64,000 nt of DNA from contig CAZMSP010000001.1 in the NCBI GenBank assembly GCA_964568985.1, positions 1 to 64,000 on the forward strand. The letters are read 5' to 3'. A model generated the notes under the pieces. It was not told the origin of the DNA. It saw nothing but the letters and a program-made list of their open reading frames with translations, and ran no database searches. The position numbers were made by a program, and so were the translations under genes. The DNA is from CAZBWE01 sp964568985 (GTDB lineage Bacteria > Planctomycetota > Phycisphaerae > Sedimentisphaerales > Anaerobacaceae). This document shows, one piece after another, positions 16,989 to 26,043 of the stretch; positions within the stretch are counted from its first letter, which is position 1, and every line of letters begins with the position of its first letter.

Positions 16989-18416
16989 ATGAAAGAAAGT
17001 TGTGGTCTTTTCGGTATATTTGGCGACCCGGAAGCTGTTGAAAAGACTTACTTCGGCTTACATAGTCTGCAACACCGCGGGCAGGAATCAGCAGGAATCG
17101 CCACCAGCGACGGTGAATTTATCCAGTGCTATACAGGTATGGGCACGGTAAGCAGGGTCTTCCGCAGCGGCTCAAACATCCTTCAGAAGCTGCGTAATCC
17201 GATAGCGATCGGTCATGTGCGGTATTCGACAACCGGTGCCAGTAAAGCGGTGAACAGTCAGCCGCTCTTAGCAGAATACTCCCGCGGGCAGGTTGCAGTA
17301 GCACATAACGGCAACCTTATAAATGCTGCGCTTATGCGTGACGAATACGAGGCCTATGGCAGCATATTCAAATCGACATGCGATACGGAAGTTATTATTC
17401 ACCTGCTTGCCAAGCCGACACACACCAATGATCCCGACCCAGTGGCGCATCTATTGAACCATCTGCAGGGGGCATATTGTCTTTTGTTTTTGTTTGACGA
17501 CCACATTGAGGCGGCCCGCGACCCTTACGGTTTCAGGCCTTTGTGCATTGGCCAAACAGAAAACGGCAGCTATGTTTTCGCCAGCGAGAACTGCGCCTTC
17601 GACATTATAAACGTAAAGTTCATTCGTGAGGTTGAACCTGGCGAAATCATTCGGCTGGATGAGAAGGGTCTATCCAGCAGATTTTTTGTTCAGCCGGGTA
17701 CTGTTACGCCGGCCCATTGCATCTTCGAGCACATCTATTTCGCCAAGCAAAATAGCACAATCTTCGGCGAAAACGTGCATGAGTTTAGAAAAAAGCTTGG
17801 CAGACAACTGGCAATAGAACATCCTGTTGATGCAGATGTCGTAATACCCGTTCCGGACTCAGGTACCTCAGCGGCAATCGGCTACGCAGAGCAGAGCAAA
17901 ATACCATTCGATATGGGAATGGTTAGAAGCCATTACATAGGCAGAACATTTATCTCGCCGGACCAGAAATTAAGAGAGTTGCAGGTCAAACTCAAACTGG
18001 CAATGGTAAAAGAGGTCGTCGTCGGAAAACGCGTTGTAGTTGTAGATGATTCCATAGTTCGCGGCACAACTACCAGAGGCAAGATCAGAACGTTACGCCA
18101 GGCAGGCGCAAAAGAAATCCATATGCGGGTGAGCTGTCCGCCGCTGCGGTTTCCCTGCTTTTATGGCGTGGATTTTCCCACTAAAGAAGAACTGCTGGCG
18201 AATAATCGCAATCTGGAGCAAATCAGAGATTTTCTTGAGGTCGATAGTGTGGGCTACCTGTCACTTGAAGGAATGCTATCCTGCGCAACGCTTGCGAAAG
18301 ATCACTATTGCACTGCCTGCTGGACAGGTAAATACCCTGTCCAGCCTGATTGCACAGTCAATAAGTTTGCTATGGAAAGATACCAGATGCAGATGTTTGA
18401 CGAAACCGATACTTGA
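16989..18416 (+). CDS. purF: Amidophosphoribosyltransferase
   Basis: First committed step of purine synthesis: PRPP plus glutamine gives 5-phosphoribosylamine. The 475-residue protein has a short propeptide, so the glutaminase Cys is Cys5 (MKESCGLFG). LQHRGQESAGIA and the PRPP loop VVVVDDSIVRGTTTRG are intact. Cysteines in HCIFEHIYF, RFPCFYGVDFP and the terminal CTACW match the Bacillus-type 4Fe-4S ligands, so this is the iron-sulfur form. It is followed after 11 bases by purM, forming a pur operon with the response regulator. Confidence 0.97.
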   Translation: MKESCGLFGIFGDPEAVEKTYFGLHSLQHRGQESAGIATSDGEFIQCYTGMGTVSRVFRSGSNILQKLRNPIAIGHVRYSTTGASKAVNSQPLLAEYSRGQVAVAHNGNLINAALMRDEYEAYGSIFKSTCDTEVIIHLLAKPTHTNDPDPVAHLLNHLQGAYCLLFLFDDHIEAARDPYGFRPLCIGQTENGSYVFASENCAFDIINVKFIREVEPGEIIRLDEKGLSSRFFVQPGTVTPAHCIFEHIYFAKQNSTIFGENVHEFRKKLGRQLAIEHPVDADVVIPVPDSGTSAAIGYAEQSKIPFDMGMVRSHYIGRTFISPDQKLRELQVKLKLAMVKEVVVGKRVVVVDDSIVRGTTTRGKIRTLRQAGAKEIHMRVSCPPLRFPCFYGVDFPTKEELLANNRNLEQIRDFLEVDSVGYLSLEGMLSCATLAKDHYCTACWTGKYPVQPDCTVNKFAMERYQMQMFDETDT

Positions 18417-18427
18417 TATGAGAACAA

Positions 18428-19498
18428 ATGAGTAAATATGTTACATATGAACAATCAGGTGTGGGCATCGATGCTAACGACGAGATGGTCGAGAGAATCC
18501 ATGAGCACGTTTTGAGCACCTTCGGGCCGAGGGTTATCGAATCCAAAAATGCCTTTGCAGGGATGTTTCGTCTGGACTATGATGAACGGCTGTTCAAAAA
18601 AAACTATAAGAATCCAGTGCTGGTTGCCTGCACAGACGGCGTCGGCAGCAAGGTACAGCTCGCCAGCAAGATAAAAAAGTATGACACTGTGGGGATTGAC
18701 CTTGTTGCGATGAACGTCAACGATATGCTTGTACAGGGAGCTGAACCGTTATTTTTTCTGGACTATCTGGCGGTACACAAACTTGAGCCGAAGATAATAG
18801 CTGAGATGGTAAAAGGCATCGCATCTGGCTGCCGGCAGGCCGACTGTGCACTAATCGGCGGTGAAACTGCCGAGATGCCGGATACATACGCCAAAGGTGA
18901 TTTAGATATGGCAGGATTTGCAGTTGGTGTAGTAGAACGCAAAAAAATCATTACGACAAACAACGTAAGAGTAGGTGACATTATTTTAGGCCTGGCTTCG
19001 AGCGGGCTGCACTCCAACGGCTATGCGCTTGTTCGCAATATCTGCTTCAAGCAGAAAAATCTGAAGATGATGGATACTTTAGATGAGCTTGATGGTGCGG
19101 TGCTGGGCGACATACTGCTGGAGCCGACGCGGATTTACGTTCGGCCGATAGTGAGACTATTAAGCCAGTATAAGGTCAAGAAAATCGTCCACGGTATGGC
19201 ACATATAACCGGCGGAGGACTGGTAGGAAATATTCCACGAGTGCTGCCGAAAAACTGCAATGCGGTGATTAAAAAAGATAGCTGGCCAAAACATAAAATA
19301 TTTACATTTCTGCAAAAGGCAGGTCCCATTGAAGAAGCCGAAATGTTCAGGGTATTTAATATGGGCATCGGTTTTGTGCTGATAGTGGCCGAGGACTTCG
19401 CAAATGCCATCGCTAGAAAATTGACCAGGTTCGGTGAGAAGGTCTATAAAATAGGCAGAATCACTACGGGGACAGGAAAGGTGGTTTATGGAAAATAG
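18428..19498 (+). CDS. purM: Phosphoribosylformylglycinamidine cyclo-ligase (AIR synthetase)
   Basis: Catalyses the ATP-dependent ring closure that gives aminoimidazole ribotide. The 356-residue product shows the start GVGIDANDEMVERI, the ATP-binding DGVGSKVQLA, the signature AMNVNDMLVQGAEPLFFLDY, GGETAEMPDTYAKGDLDMAGFAVG (in two blocks) and ITGGGLVGNIPRVLP. Length is normal. It lies 11 bases after purF, and its last 11 bases overlap the response-regulator gene, so the three are translationally coupled. Confidence 0.97.
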   Translation: MSKYVTYEQSGVGIDANDEMVERIHEHVLSTFGPRVIESKNAFAGMFRLDYDERLFKKNYKNPVLVACTDGVGSKVQLASKIKKYDTVGIDLVAMNVNDMLVQGAEPLFFLDYLAVHKLEPKIIAEMVKGIASGCRQADCALIGGETAEMPDTYAKGDLDMAGFAVGVVERKKIITTNNVRVGDIILGLASSGLHSNGYALVRNICFKQKNLKMMDTLDELDGAVLGDILLEPTRIYVRPIVRLLSQYKVKKIVHGMAHITGGGLVGNIPRVLPKNCNAVIKKDSWPKHKIFTFLQKAGPIEEAEMFRVFNMGIGFVLIVAEDFANAIARKLTRFGEKVYKIGRITTGTGKVVYGK

Positions 19499-19937
19499 AA
19501 CCGTATTATTTGTGGATGATGACACAGTGATACGAATGGCGCTCCAAAGAGACCTTGAGGGTGAGCCATACAATAAACTTTTCGCCAAAGGTGCCGACGA
19601 GGCGATGGAAATCCTGGCGAATAAGGAGGTGCACGTAATTGTAACAGATATGCGTATGCCAGGCATAGGGGGGCTGGACCTTCTTCGAATAGTCAAGGAG
19701 GCATTTCCTAATATTATCCGGCTGGTTCTCTCGGGATATATGCAGCCGACGACTCTACTGACGGCAATCAATGACGGAGAGATTTTCAAGTACATCACCA
19801 AGCCGTGGAAAGAGGAAGGTCAGCTAAAGAGGATTATCCGGGATGCGATAGACCTCTATAACCTTCGGAATGACCGCGATATGCTGATAGCGGAATTGAA
19901 TAAGTACAAGAGCCAAAGCCATACAATCAGCAAGTAG
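19488..19937 (+). CDS. Single-domain response regulator (RpfG-like receiver)
   Basis: A 149-residue CheY-like receiver. The acidic pocket is VDDD near the N terminus, the phosphoacceptor Asp is in IVTDMRMPG, the Thr/Ser switch in LVLSGY, and the conserved Lys in KYITKPW. The run SGYMQPTTLLTAINDGEIFKYITKPW (about residues 84-108) is typical of receivers in RpfG/HD-GYP and PatA-type proteins. A short helical tail (about 125-149) follows with no output domain. It overlaps purM by 11 bases, an unusual genetic link between purine synthesis and signalling. Confidence 0.9.
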   Translation: MENRTVLFVDDDTVIRMALQRDLEGEPYNKLFAKGADEAMEILANKEVHVIVTDMRMPGIGGLDLLRIVKEAFPNIIRLVLSGYMQPTTLLTAINDGEIFKYITKPWKEEGQLKRIIRDAIDLYNLRNDRDMLIAELNKYKSQSHTISK

Positions 19938-19964
19938 CTTGTGCCACAGGTAGCTCTTGCTGAT

Positions 19965-20005
19965 GCTACTCTGCGAAGTCCCTTAGGGACGAAGCACGAG
20001 TCGCA
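19965..20005. repeat. Dispersed GCTACTCTGCGAAG / GAAGCACGAGTCGCA repeat
   Basis: GCTACTCTGCGAAG, a GTCCCTTAGGGAC hairpin, then GAAGCACGAGTCGCA. A close relative lies on the other strand at 49831-49873, inside the 5' end of the HTH regulator gene. The copies differ in the central part. Confidence 0.7.
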
Positions 20006-20036
20006 AAGTAACGGGACGTAGAGAAAGGCACCGGCT

Positions 20037-21089
20037 ATGCGTGGTGTGGGCAAGTTCGTTATTGCAGCGGTCATTTATGCGGGCTTTGCTGTATATTTAT
20101 TTCTGCCGCATTTTAAGAACTTCGATAGATTACAATATTCCCTGCCGATTAACATTTGTCTTGGGTGTTTGGGCTGCTACGTTTTGAGTCGGCGGTGGGT
20201 GGGTGCATTTGCCGGCTCGCTTTTTGCAGGAGCTATCTATGGCTTCGGGTCATATATACTTGGGCTGCTTGAATTCCACCCGGCAGCAATACTTTTGGCT
20301 GCAGCTATACCATGGCTTTTCTGCCCCGCAGCATTTATCCTGTCCCGAGCATGGCCTGCACTGAGCATAGCCGAAGTGTCGAGGGAGCATAAGCGCAAGT
20401 GGCACTGGCTAAGTGTGCTGCTATCGACTTTGCCGTTTGTGATAATAATACTGTTCTTTCAGGCGGCCGCACACTGGCGTTTATTTCCAATTCCGACACA
20501 GGCCCAGGTCCATTTATCCGACCTGTCCGGCCTGTTAGCGCCACTGATTATGGTCGGCCGAAGCATAACTCAGGTTGGCTTTTATCATGTCCCTATAGCA
20601 GCGCTGATTATGGGATTCTTGATGCTGCTGTCAGCTCGGCGATACGGCATAATTATAATTTTCGCTCTCGGCACAATATTGGCCTTTTGCGATTCTTTTT
20701 TAAGTGTCAGTCCAATTATATGGTTAAGCGTTCCCGTCCTATGTTGCTCGGTGCTTATAGGTGAAGGAATGCAGGGCCTCGCCCTGGCTGGTGGTGCCGA
20801 CAGAAAATGGGTTCTGGCAATAGTTGTTTCTATGGGTATCCTTGCCATTGTGACACTGCTTCTGGCGACGAAAAACTTTGAAGTTTTTGCCGGCTTAGGT
20901 AAAGACGCTGCACGACTGTTCACCGATACCGCCAAGCTTTATATCCTCGGTGCCGTCGCAACCGCTATCATATTCTTTATGGCCCGTGGGAAAAAACGCA
21001 TGCTTATCCTGCGATGGATTGTCCTCTGTTCAGCTATGGCAGTCGATATTTTCCTCAGCGCAAGATTCATCGTTGATAGGACCTTTTGA
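20037..21089 (+). CDS. Polytopic inner-membrane protein of unknown function
   Basis: A 350-residue protein with about nine to eleven predicted membrane segments (for example FVIAAVIYAGFAVYLFLP, IIIIFALGTILAF, AVATAIIFFMA). I do not recognise a family; the arrangement is reminiscent of the membrane part of YfhO- or glycosyltransferase-like proteins, but no catalytic motif is visible. The short cytoplasmic-looking stretch RAWPALSIAEVSREHKRK (about residues 104-121) is encoded by a diverged CTGAGCATAGCCGAAG repeat, so a dispersed repeat sits in frame in a loop. It follows the pur genes by 99 bases. Confidence 0.7.
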   Translation: MRGVGKFVIAAVIYAGFAVYLFLPHFKNFDRLQYSLPINICLGCLGCYVLSRRWVGAFAGSLFAGAIYGFGSYILGLLEFHPAAILLAAAIPWLFCPAAFILSRAWPALSIAEVSREHKRKWHWLSVLLSTLPFVIIILFFQAAAHWRLFPIPTQAQVHLSDLSGLLAPLIMVGRSITQVGFYHVPIAALIMGFLMLLSARRYGIIIIFALGTILAFCDSFLSVSPIIWLSVPVLCCSVLIGEGMQGLALAGGADRKWVLAIVVSMGILAIVTLLLATKNFEVFAGLGKDAARLFTDTAKLYILGAVATAIIFFMARGKKRMLILRWIVLCSAMAVDIFLSARFIVDRTF

Positions 21090-21102
21090 AGTAAAAATCA
21101 AA

Positions 21103-21390
21103 TTACGAGCTGAAGGTCTCTCGTTCGACTTGGCCGAGGTAGAATCGGCCATCGTTTTGCATAAACTTGATGATGGCGTCAAGCTGTTGATGAATGAAAC
21201 TGTTATCATTCGATACTATTGCTATCGCAATTACCGCGGCTGTTTTGCTGTCTTGATGGTCAACCTCTGAAATGGAAATATTGAATCTGCTTTTCAGCCG
21301 GCCGGTCAGGCCTTTGACTATGCTGCGCTTTTGCTTTAGCGAAGCTACGCCCTGCAAATTCAATTGGGCTTTCAAAACGCCAATAATCAT
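21103..21390 (-). CDS. DUF503 (YlxP-like) protein
   Basis: A 95-residue protein matching the DUF503 pattern: MIIGVLKAQLNLQGVASLKQKR at the start, SRFNISISEVDHQD in the middle and two helices after. YlxP-type proteins are usually encoded beside infB and rbfA and are thought to act in ribosome assembly. Here the gene stands alone, convergent with the membrane-protein gene (13-base gap). Confidence 0.88.
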   Translation of the reverse strand: MIIGVLKAQLNLQGVASLKQKRSIVKGLTGRLKSRFNISISEVDHQDSKTAAVIAIAIVSNDNSFIHQQLDAIIKFMQNDGRFYLGQVERETFSS

Positions 21391-21551
21391 ACAATTCTTT
21401 CTTGACTTGCTTTTTTGGTCTTATTTGATAATGTAATTATATGCTTTTTAGGCTGGAATTCAATTTTGTTATTTATCATTCGGCCTTGCAAACAAAACAA
21501 TAAATGCTTCGTAAAAAATAGTGACTTGAAATTTCGTGAAGGAGTCCGCCT

Positions 21552-22466
21552 ATGCACAGAGAAAAAATCACCCGTCGTGAATTTATCAAAGGCGCATCCG
21601 CCCTTGCAGGTGCGGCCTTTATATCCTGCTCACCCCTGAAATCCGCCGGACAAAATCCAAAGCTAACTGCTGTGGATCAGGTAACTTTAGGCAAGACGGG
21701 CCTGAAGCTGAGCCGGCTGGGAATCGGCACGGGTACCAGAGGCGGCAGTATCCAGCGAAATCTCGGCCACGAAGGATTCAACCGCCTTATACGATACGCC
21801 TACGATAAGGGAATTACATATATCGACGCCGCTGACTCATACAGGACCCACGAATGGATCCGCGAGGCAATTAAGGGACTGCCGAGAGAAAAACTTTTTA
21901 TCCAGTCGAAGATAGGTGGAAATCCCAAAGACCCGCTTGAAGTGCTGGAGCACTTTCGAGCGGAGTTGAACACCGATTACATCGACAGTGTCCTTGTGCA
22001 TTGCACTACCAACAGGAACTGGGACAAGGGGCGTAAACGAGTAACCGATGCGCTCGAACAGGCAAAGGATAAGAAAATCATACTCGCACACGGTGTTTCC
22101 TGCCATAGTGTGCCGGCCTTATCTCTTGCCGCTCAGTTGGATTGGGTGGACGTGAACTTGGTGCGGATAAATCCACAGGGCGTGAAAATTGATACACCCT
22201 CGGAGGGATGGAATGCCCACAGCGATAACTCTGATGTCCCTGCGGTGATGGAGCAGATCAAGATTATGCGCAAAAATAATCACGGCATCATCGGAATGAA
22301 AATTATGGGAGAGGGGGACTTCACTGGCCCAGAACAACGCGAAAAATCCATCCGCTTTGCGATGCAGCCCGGCCTGCTCGATGCAGTAGTAATCGGCTTT
22401 AAGAACACTGAGGAAATCGACGAGGCCATCGAACGAATCAACCGTGCCCTGTTAGAAACCACATAA
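21552..22466 (+). CDS. Tat-exported aldo/keto reductase
   Basis: A 304-residue NADP-dependent oxidoreductase of the aldo/keto reductase superfamily. The N terminus carries the twin-arginine motif TRREFIKG, then a hydrophobic segment ending AAFISC, so it is exported folded and may be lipid-anchored. The barrel begins at VTLGKTGLKLSRLGIGTG. YIDAADSYRTHE contains the catalytic Asp and Tyr, FIQSKIGG the Lys, and VLVHCTT replaces the usual VHxxD block. The C-terminal GFKNTEEIDEAI matches the cofactor-binding end. The substrate is unknown. Export is common for this branch in planctomycetes. Confidence 0.9.
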   Translation: MHREKITRREFIKGASALAGAAFISCSPLKSAGQNPKLTAVDQVTLGKTGLKLSRLGIGTGTRGGSIQRNLGHEGFNRLIRYAYDKGITYIDAADSYRTHEWIREAIKGLPREKLFIQSKIGGNPKDPLEVLEHFRAELNTDYIDSVLVHCTTNRNWDKGRKRVTDALEQAKDKKIILAHGVSCHSVPALSLAAQLDWVDVNLVRINPQGVKIDTPSEGWNAHSDNSDVPAVMEQIKIMRKNNHGIIGMKIMGEGDFTGPEQREKSIRFAMQPGLLDAVVIGFKNTEEIDEAIERINRALLETT

Positions 22467-22916
22467 ATCCTCGAATAATAAATGCCGCTGAAATACCCTT
22501 CTAAGCAGATGGGTGATGAGGCAGTACGTCTATTATCATACAGAAGACCTCTTCTATATAACTTTTCCCCTCATTCACGCATGGATTCTTTGTCTGCGTA
22601 AAGTCCACCTGCGTTAGATCCTGTGATTTTAACGATAAACAAAATTTGGGGGATATGCCGACATCAATATAGCCGGGTTATCTGCTCTCGTCCTGACATA
22701 AGCGCAAGCCGTAGCCAGATTGGCCACACACTACATACAGGTAACTCGGTATAACCAGAAAGGGGCTGGAGTTCCTCTCTCACAATCTCCTCCCTCCAGC
22801 CCTTTTCTCTTTGGCCTGAAAAATACCAATCGGCTAAATGATGCATGTCTTTTATCAACAATTTTTGGAGGCGACTTTGGCTGAAGATTCGATTGATTGT
22901 TATACGGAATAGCCGG
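22467..22916. other. 450-base non-coding region at the left edge of the phage-like cluster
   Basis: No convincing gene. The right half has a strong hairpin (22759-22806) and several short inverted blocks (GGGTTATC at 22675 against GGTATAACC at 22748). It could hold a small RNA or two back-to-back terminators; nothing matches a known RNA class that I can name. Confidence 0.5.
22759..22806. terminator. Strong GC hairpin with T run on both sides
   Basis: GGGCTGGAG (22763-22771) pairs perfectly with CTCCAGCCC (22794-22802). The stem extends by four A-T/G-T pairs to a run of T at 22803-22806, with a 22-base pyrimidine-rich loop. It reads as an intrinsic terminator in either direction, between the aldo/keto reductase and the convergent lipoprotein gene. 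Confidence 0.7.
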
Positions 22917-23549
22917 TTACGCCTTCATTTCGGCGACGAGTGCTTTGGTTTCGGAGGACTGGTTCTGCTGGGCATCTTTGAAGGCAGCTACGGCCGATTC
23001 GTTCTGCTGCTTGAACAGCTCATTTCCTTCGATAATCTCTTTCAAGGCCTTTGATTTTGTCCGGGCATCATTTAAGAACTTAACCGCCTTTGTGCCATAG
23101 ACCCCGCCAAACAAAGCACTGATAGCGATGGCCAACTCTAAGGCAGAATCCGCTACCTGCCAGGTGTCAGGCCTGTCGCTCGATTCAATCAAAGCCGACC
23201 TTGCAAGCTGCCAGTTAGACTGTACGAGAATATCCTCTGCGGTCTCTGCCTGAGGAAACTCCTTCGGCAGGCCATTGTAAGAAACAAAGGATCTGCTCTG
23301 CAATTCTGACAATTCCGTCAATGCCTTTAGTTTTTCCGAGGTGTCCTCATCTCTGGCGGTCTCGGCTGCTACTAACGTAGTTCGGTTGTGCAGCCAGGCG
23401 TTTTGCTTCTGCTGCTCACTCGGTGCAAATCGCAAAGTTTCACAGCCGACACAAGAAAGTGCAAAAACAATAAGTGCACATCCGGCTACGGCACGCTTCG
23501 CCGTGACAAGAATACAGAAATAACTTGCGTTCTTTTTTGTTTTTTTCAT
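22917..23549 (-). CDS. Small lipoprotein with internal membrane segment, unknown function
   Basis: A 210-residue protein with AGGAG seven bases before the ATG. The signal region ends in VFALSCVGC, a plausible lipobox, giving a lipoprotein starting at the second Cys. A helical middle (about 55-140) is followed by the hydrophobic segment ALELAIAISALFGGVYGTKAV, then a coiled coil rich in Gln, Glu and Lys. I do not recognise the family. As the last minus-strand gene of the phage-like cluster it could be a spanin- or holin-like lysis factor, but this is a guess. A GTCACGGCGAAGCGTGCCG repeat lies in frame in its signal peptide. Confidence 0.65.
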   Translation of the reverse strand: MKKTKKNASYFCILVTAKRAVAGCALIVFALSCVGCETLRFAPSEQQKQNAWLHNRTTLVAAETARDEDTSEKLKALTELSELQSRSFVSYNGLPKEFPQAETAEDILVQSNWQLARSALIESSDRPDTWQVADSALELAIAISALFGGVYGTKAVKFLNDARTKSKALKEIIEGNELFKQQNESAVAAFKDAQQNQSSETKALVAEMKA

Positions 23550-23630
23550 CGTTTCACTCCTTAAATATATAAGTTGTCATTTGTTTTTTTGTTATAATGC
23601 CGCTTTGTTAAAATTAACGGAAACAGACTC

Positions 23631-24725
23631 GTGGACACCGCAAAGAAATTTAAACCAAAGACCATATTGCTGTGGCATAAAATATCTGAACATCCTGAAG
23701 CCCAGCGAATTGTGAAAATGTTTCCATCTGCAAATGTCCATATAGTAAAACATCAACGCAAACCCCCTTTTTTTGATATGACTTCAGCTGAAGCTCTTTT
23801 GGCGGGAAAGAGAACATTAATGATAGGAGAAACTTCATCTTTTGTCGGACACTTTGACGGCCGGCTCGGTCCAAATGTCCGCTGCTGTCCTTATTATAAA
23901 TTAGTCCCCATTTCAAATGGCTGTCCATATTATTGCACATATTGCTATTTGGCATACGTTTACCGCAAATTCAGCCCATTTATTAAGGTCAACATCAATT
24001 ACGATACGATGTTCAAGCAAATCCGAAAGGCCCTGTCCCGCTCTCGCGGCAAAGTAAGTTTCAATATGGGAGAAATGCTCGATAGTCTCGCCCTTGACCA
24101 CATAACCAACCTTACAACCATGTTAGTTCCTTTCTTCTCCGGCTTTTCCAATGCATATCTAATGCTACTTACCAAAAGCAGCAACATTGATAATATTTTA
24201 TTGCTTAAACCTAACGAACATACAATCATCTCATGGAGTCTCAATCCTCAACATATAATCGAGCAATACGAAGCGGGCACCGCGAGTCTTGATGAACGTA
24301 TCGAGGCAGCCAAGCTGTGCCAGGAAAAGGGCTGGCGAATACGAATCCGCATCGACCCCTGCATGCTGTATCCGGATTGGAAAGCCGGGTACTCTGATTT
24401 GATTCGAAAAACATTAACTGCCATCTGTCCTGAAAACATAACGCTTGGTATGTTAAGACTCCTGCCTGGTCATTTTCGACTTGCCAAAGAAACTTACGGT
24501 AATCGTGCTGGAAAGCTTCTTAATCATAAGTTTGTTAGGGGAGCTTCGGATGGCAAGCTCCGTTACCCACCGAACCAACGTGTCGAATTCTACAGTTTTC
24601 TTATTGATTCTATTCGCAGTTTTGATAAGGCCGTCTCTATCGGTCTTTGCCGAGAGACACCGGAAATCTGGAACGCTATGAAAGAACGCTGTGAACCTGA
24701 GAAATGCAATTGCCTCGTCTGGTAA
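23631..24725 (+). CDS. Radical SAM protein related to spore photoproduct lyase
   Basis: A 364-residue radical SAM enzyme. The cluster motif is CPYYCTYC (Cys98, Cys102, Cys105), with a preceding NG, the arrangement of the SPL (SplB) family. RIRIRIDPCMLYP and the C-terminal LCRETPEIW also fit. SPL repairs the thymine dimer of UV-damaged spore DNA; relatives in non-spore-formers have unknown substrates. The start is GTG. The gene is the only plus-strand gene between the lipoprotein and tail genes, and is convergent (3-base gap) with a methyltransferase gene, so the two may form an accessory pair inserted in the phage-like cluster. Confidence 0.85.
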   Translation: MDTAKKFKPKTILLWHKISEHPEAQRIVKMFPSANVHIVKHQRKPPFFDMTSAEALLAGKRTLMIGETSSFVGHFDGRLGPNVRCCPYYKLVPISNGCPYYCTYCYLAYVYRKFSPFIKVNINYDTMFKQIRKALSRSRGKVSFNMGEMLDSLALDHITNLTTMLVPFFSGFSNAYLMLLTKSSNIDNILLLKPNEHTIISWSLNPQHIIEQYEAGTASLDERIEAAKLCQEKGWRIRIRIDPCMLYPDWKAGYSDLIRKTLTAICPENITLGMLRLLPGHFRLAKETYGNRAGKLLNHKFVRGASDGKLRYPPNQRVEFYSFLIDSIRSFDKAVSIGLCRETPEIWNAMKERCEPEKCNCLVW

Positions 24726-24728
24726 CAA

Positions 24729-25625
24729 TCAGGCAACATAACTGCGTCCGGCTACTCCCTTATTATCTGGATTATACAAACAGCTATAATAAGAATATTC
24801 GTGTGTTTCACTTGTATTTCTATCCGGATAAATCTGCTGCGCCATTTCTTCTTTGTGAGTTGAAACGCCTATAGCCTTGCCAATTCGTCTTATCAACGAT
24901 TCCCTAAACCTATCTTGCAGAATCAGTATCACTCCATTACGGCTACAAAATTCCTCTATACTTAACAATCCGCTAATTAAATTATTGAATCCATTATCTT
25001 CATTCAACGGTATTACAACATAAGAGAAGGTTATTATGTCAAATGCGCCAATATTATTTTTAATACGTTGAAGTTGGCGCATATTGTCAGGAAAAGCATT
25101 ATTAATACTCATTGTTTGACCGTTAACAATCCTGCCTTGATGCGCATTTTTAATTTTGAAATAGTGTGATAACATATGTCTACCTGTTCCAAGGCATATC
25201 GTTGCTGTATCATTGAGCACATATGTTATTTTGAGTGAGCGGTGCTTTGGATATTTCCCAATATGTACAAGGTAGTCGATAATACAAGAAAGTAACTCTG
25301 TAATCGCCAAAGAGGCAACTGCTGGCCCCGAACCTATGTCAAGAATTTGAATGCTACCGGAACTAACGATGTCAAGAAAATCCAAAGAGACTATATAGTT
25401 AATTAAACTATTCTGAATCTGCAAAAAGTGCCGAGCAAAGAAAACATCTAAAAATGCTCGCATGCTTGAGGGTGTAGTTGGATAACGCGTCTCGTCTTCA
25501 GAGACTTTCCTTTGTGGTAATTGTAATATCTGCCGTTTCAGCACCGATTTCACAACATCGGTTAATTGCCATACTCCGTCAGGACATAGCTCTTCTATAA
25601 TTAGATTTTTCAGTGTTTCATTCAT
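24729..25625 (-). CDS. SAM-dependent methyltransferase-like protein
   Basis: A 298-residue protein with the Rossmann motif I IQILDIGSGPAVASLA near residue 90 and a later FDIITFSYVVIPL strand, as in class I methyltransferases. The upstream YPTTPSSMRAFLDVFFAR helix is reminiscent of the Rsm22 group (ribosomal small-subunit methyltransferase-like), but I am not sure. ATG 25625 is chosen because the longer frame overlaps the upstream gene by 26 bases; neither start has a clear ribosome site. Base composition is more AT-rich than its neighbours, which fits an acquired gene. Confidence 0.7.
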   Translation of the reverse strand: MNETLKNLIIEELCPDGVWQLTDVVKSVLKRQILQLPQRKVSEDETRYPTTPSSMRAFLDVFFARHFLQIQNSLINYIVSLDFLDIVSSGSIQILDIGSGPAVASLAITELLSCIIDYLVHIGKYPKHRSLKITYVLNDTATICLGTGRHMLSHYFKIKNAHQGRIVNGQTMSINNAFPDNMRQLQRIKNNIGAFDIITFSYVVIPLNEDNGFNNLISGLLSIEEFCSRNGVILILQDRFRESLIRRIGKAIGVSTHKEEMAQQIYPDRNTSETHEYSYYSCLYNPDNKGVAGRSYVA

Positions 25626-25638
25626 AAGTAATAAAAAA

Positions 25639-26028
25639 TCAAAATATTTCGTGTTCCGTGTCATTTTTCCGAATTTGTCTCTCGATCGCTCGAAGGCGGT
25701 ATTCGTATGAGATACTCTTGGCAGAAAGTGTCTCGAGCTTGTTGGTAAAATCCTTCTGGCATTGAAGCAGCATCGTTACATCGCGCTGCAAAAGGTCCAA
25801 CTGTCTTTGTAAATTGACCCAGCTTCCCACAATCAATGAAGCCAGAAATACCAACTGGACAAGCACAGAGACATTTATCTGGCGATTAAACTGCCAGCTT
25901 TTATTGTTCTGACTTTTTGTTTCGCTCATCTTATCTCTCACATCTACTCGTTTTTCAATATCTTCCATCACCACTGGAAAAATTTGTCCTAATCGTTTCG
26001 GCTCAGATTTTCTTTGTTTTTCGTCCAT
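25639..26028 (-). CDS. Small membrane protein with coiled coil (candidate holin/spanin accessory)
   Basis: A 129-residue protein: a charged N terminus (about 1-50), one membrane segment (INVSVLVQLVFLASLIVGSWV, about 51-71), then a coiled coil with heptad leucines (LQRQLDLLQRDVTMLLQC). There is no signal peptide. Position after the tail genes and this architecture match small phage membrane proteins placed in lysis modules, but no family is recognised. It overlaps the longer form of the next gene and is 15 bases after the 87-residue protein. Confidence 0.65.
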   Translation of the reverse strand: MDEKQRKSEPKRLGQIFPVVMEDIEKRVDVRDKMSETKSQNNKSWQFNRQINVSVLVQLVFLASLIVGSWVNLQRQLDLLQRDVTMLLQCQKDFTNKLETLSAKSISYEYRLRAIERQIRKNDTEHEIF

Positions 26029-26043
26029 CGCCTCCCTGGCGTT

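Noticed and set aside
22640..22860. tRNA or SRP/6S-like RNA gene
   Set aside because: No T-loop GTTCRA motif, cloverleaf or SRP tetraloop could be found; only simple hairpins remain.
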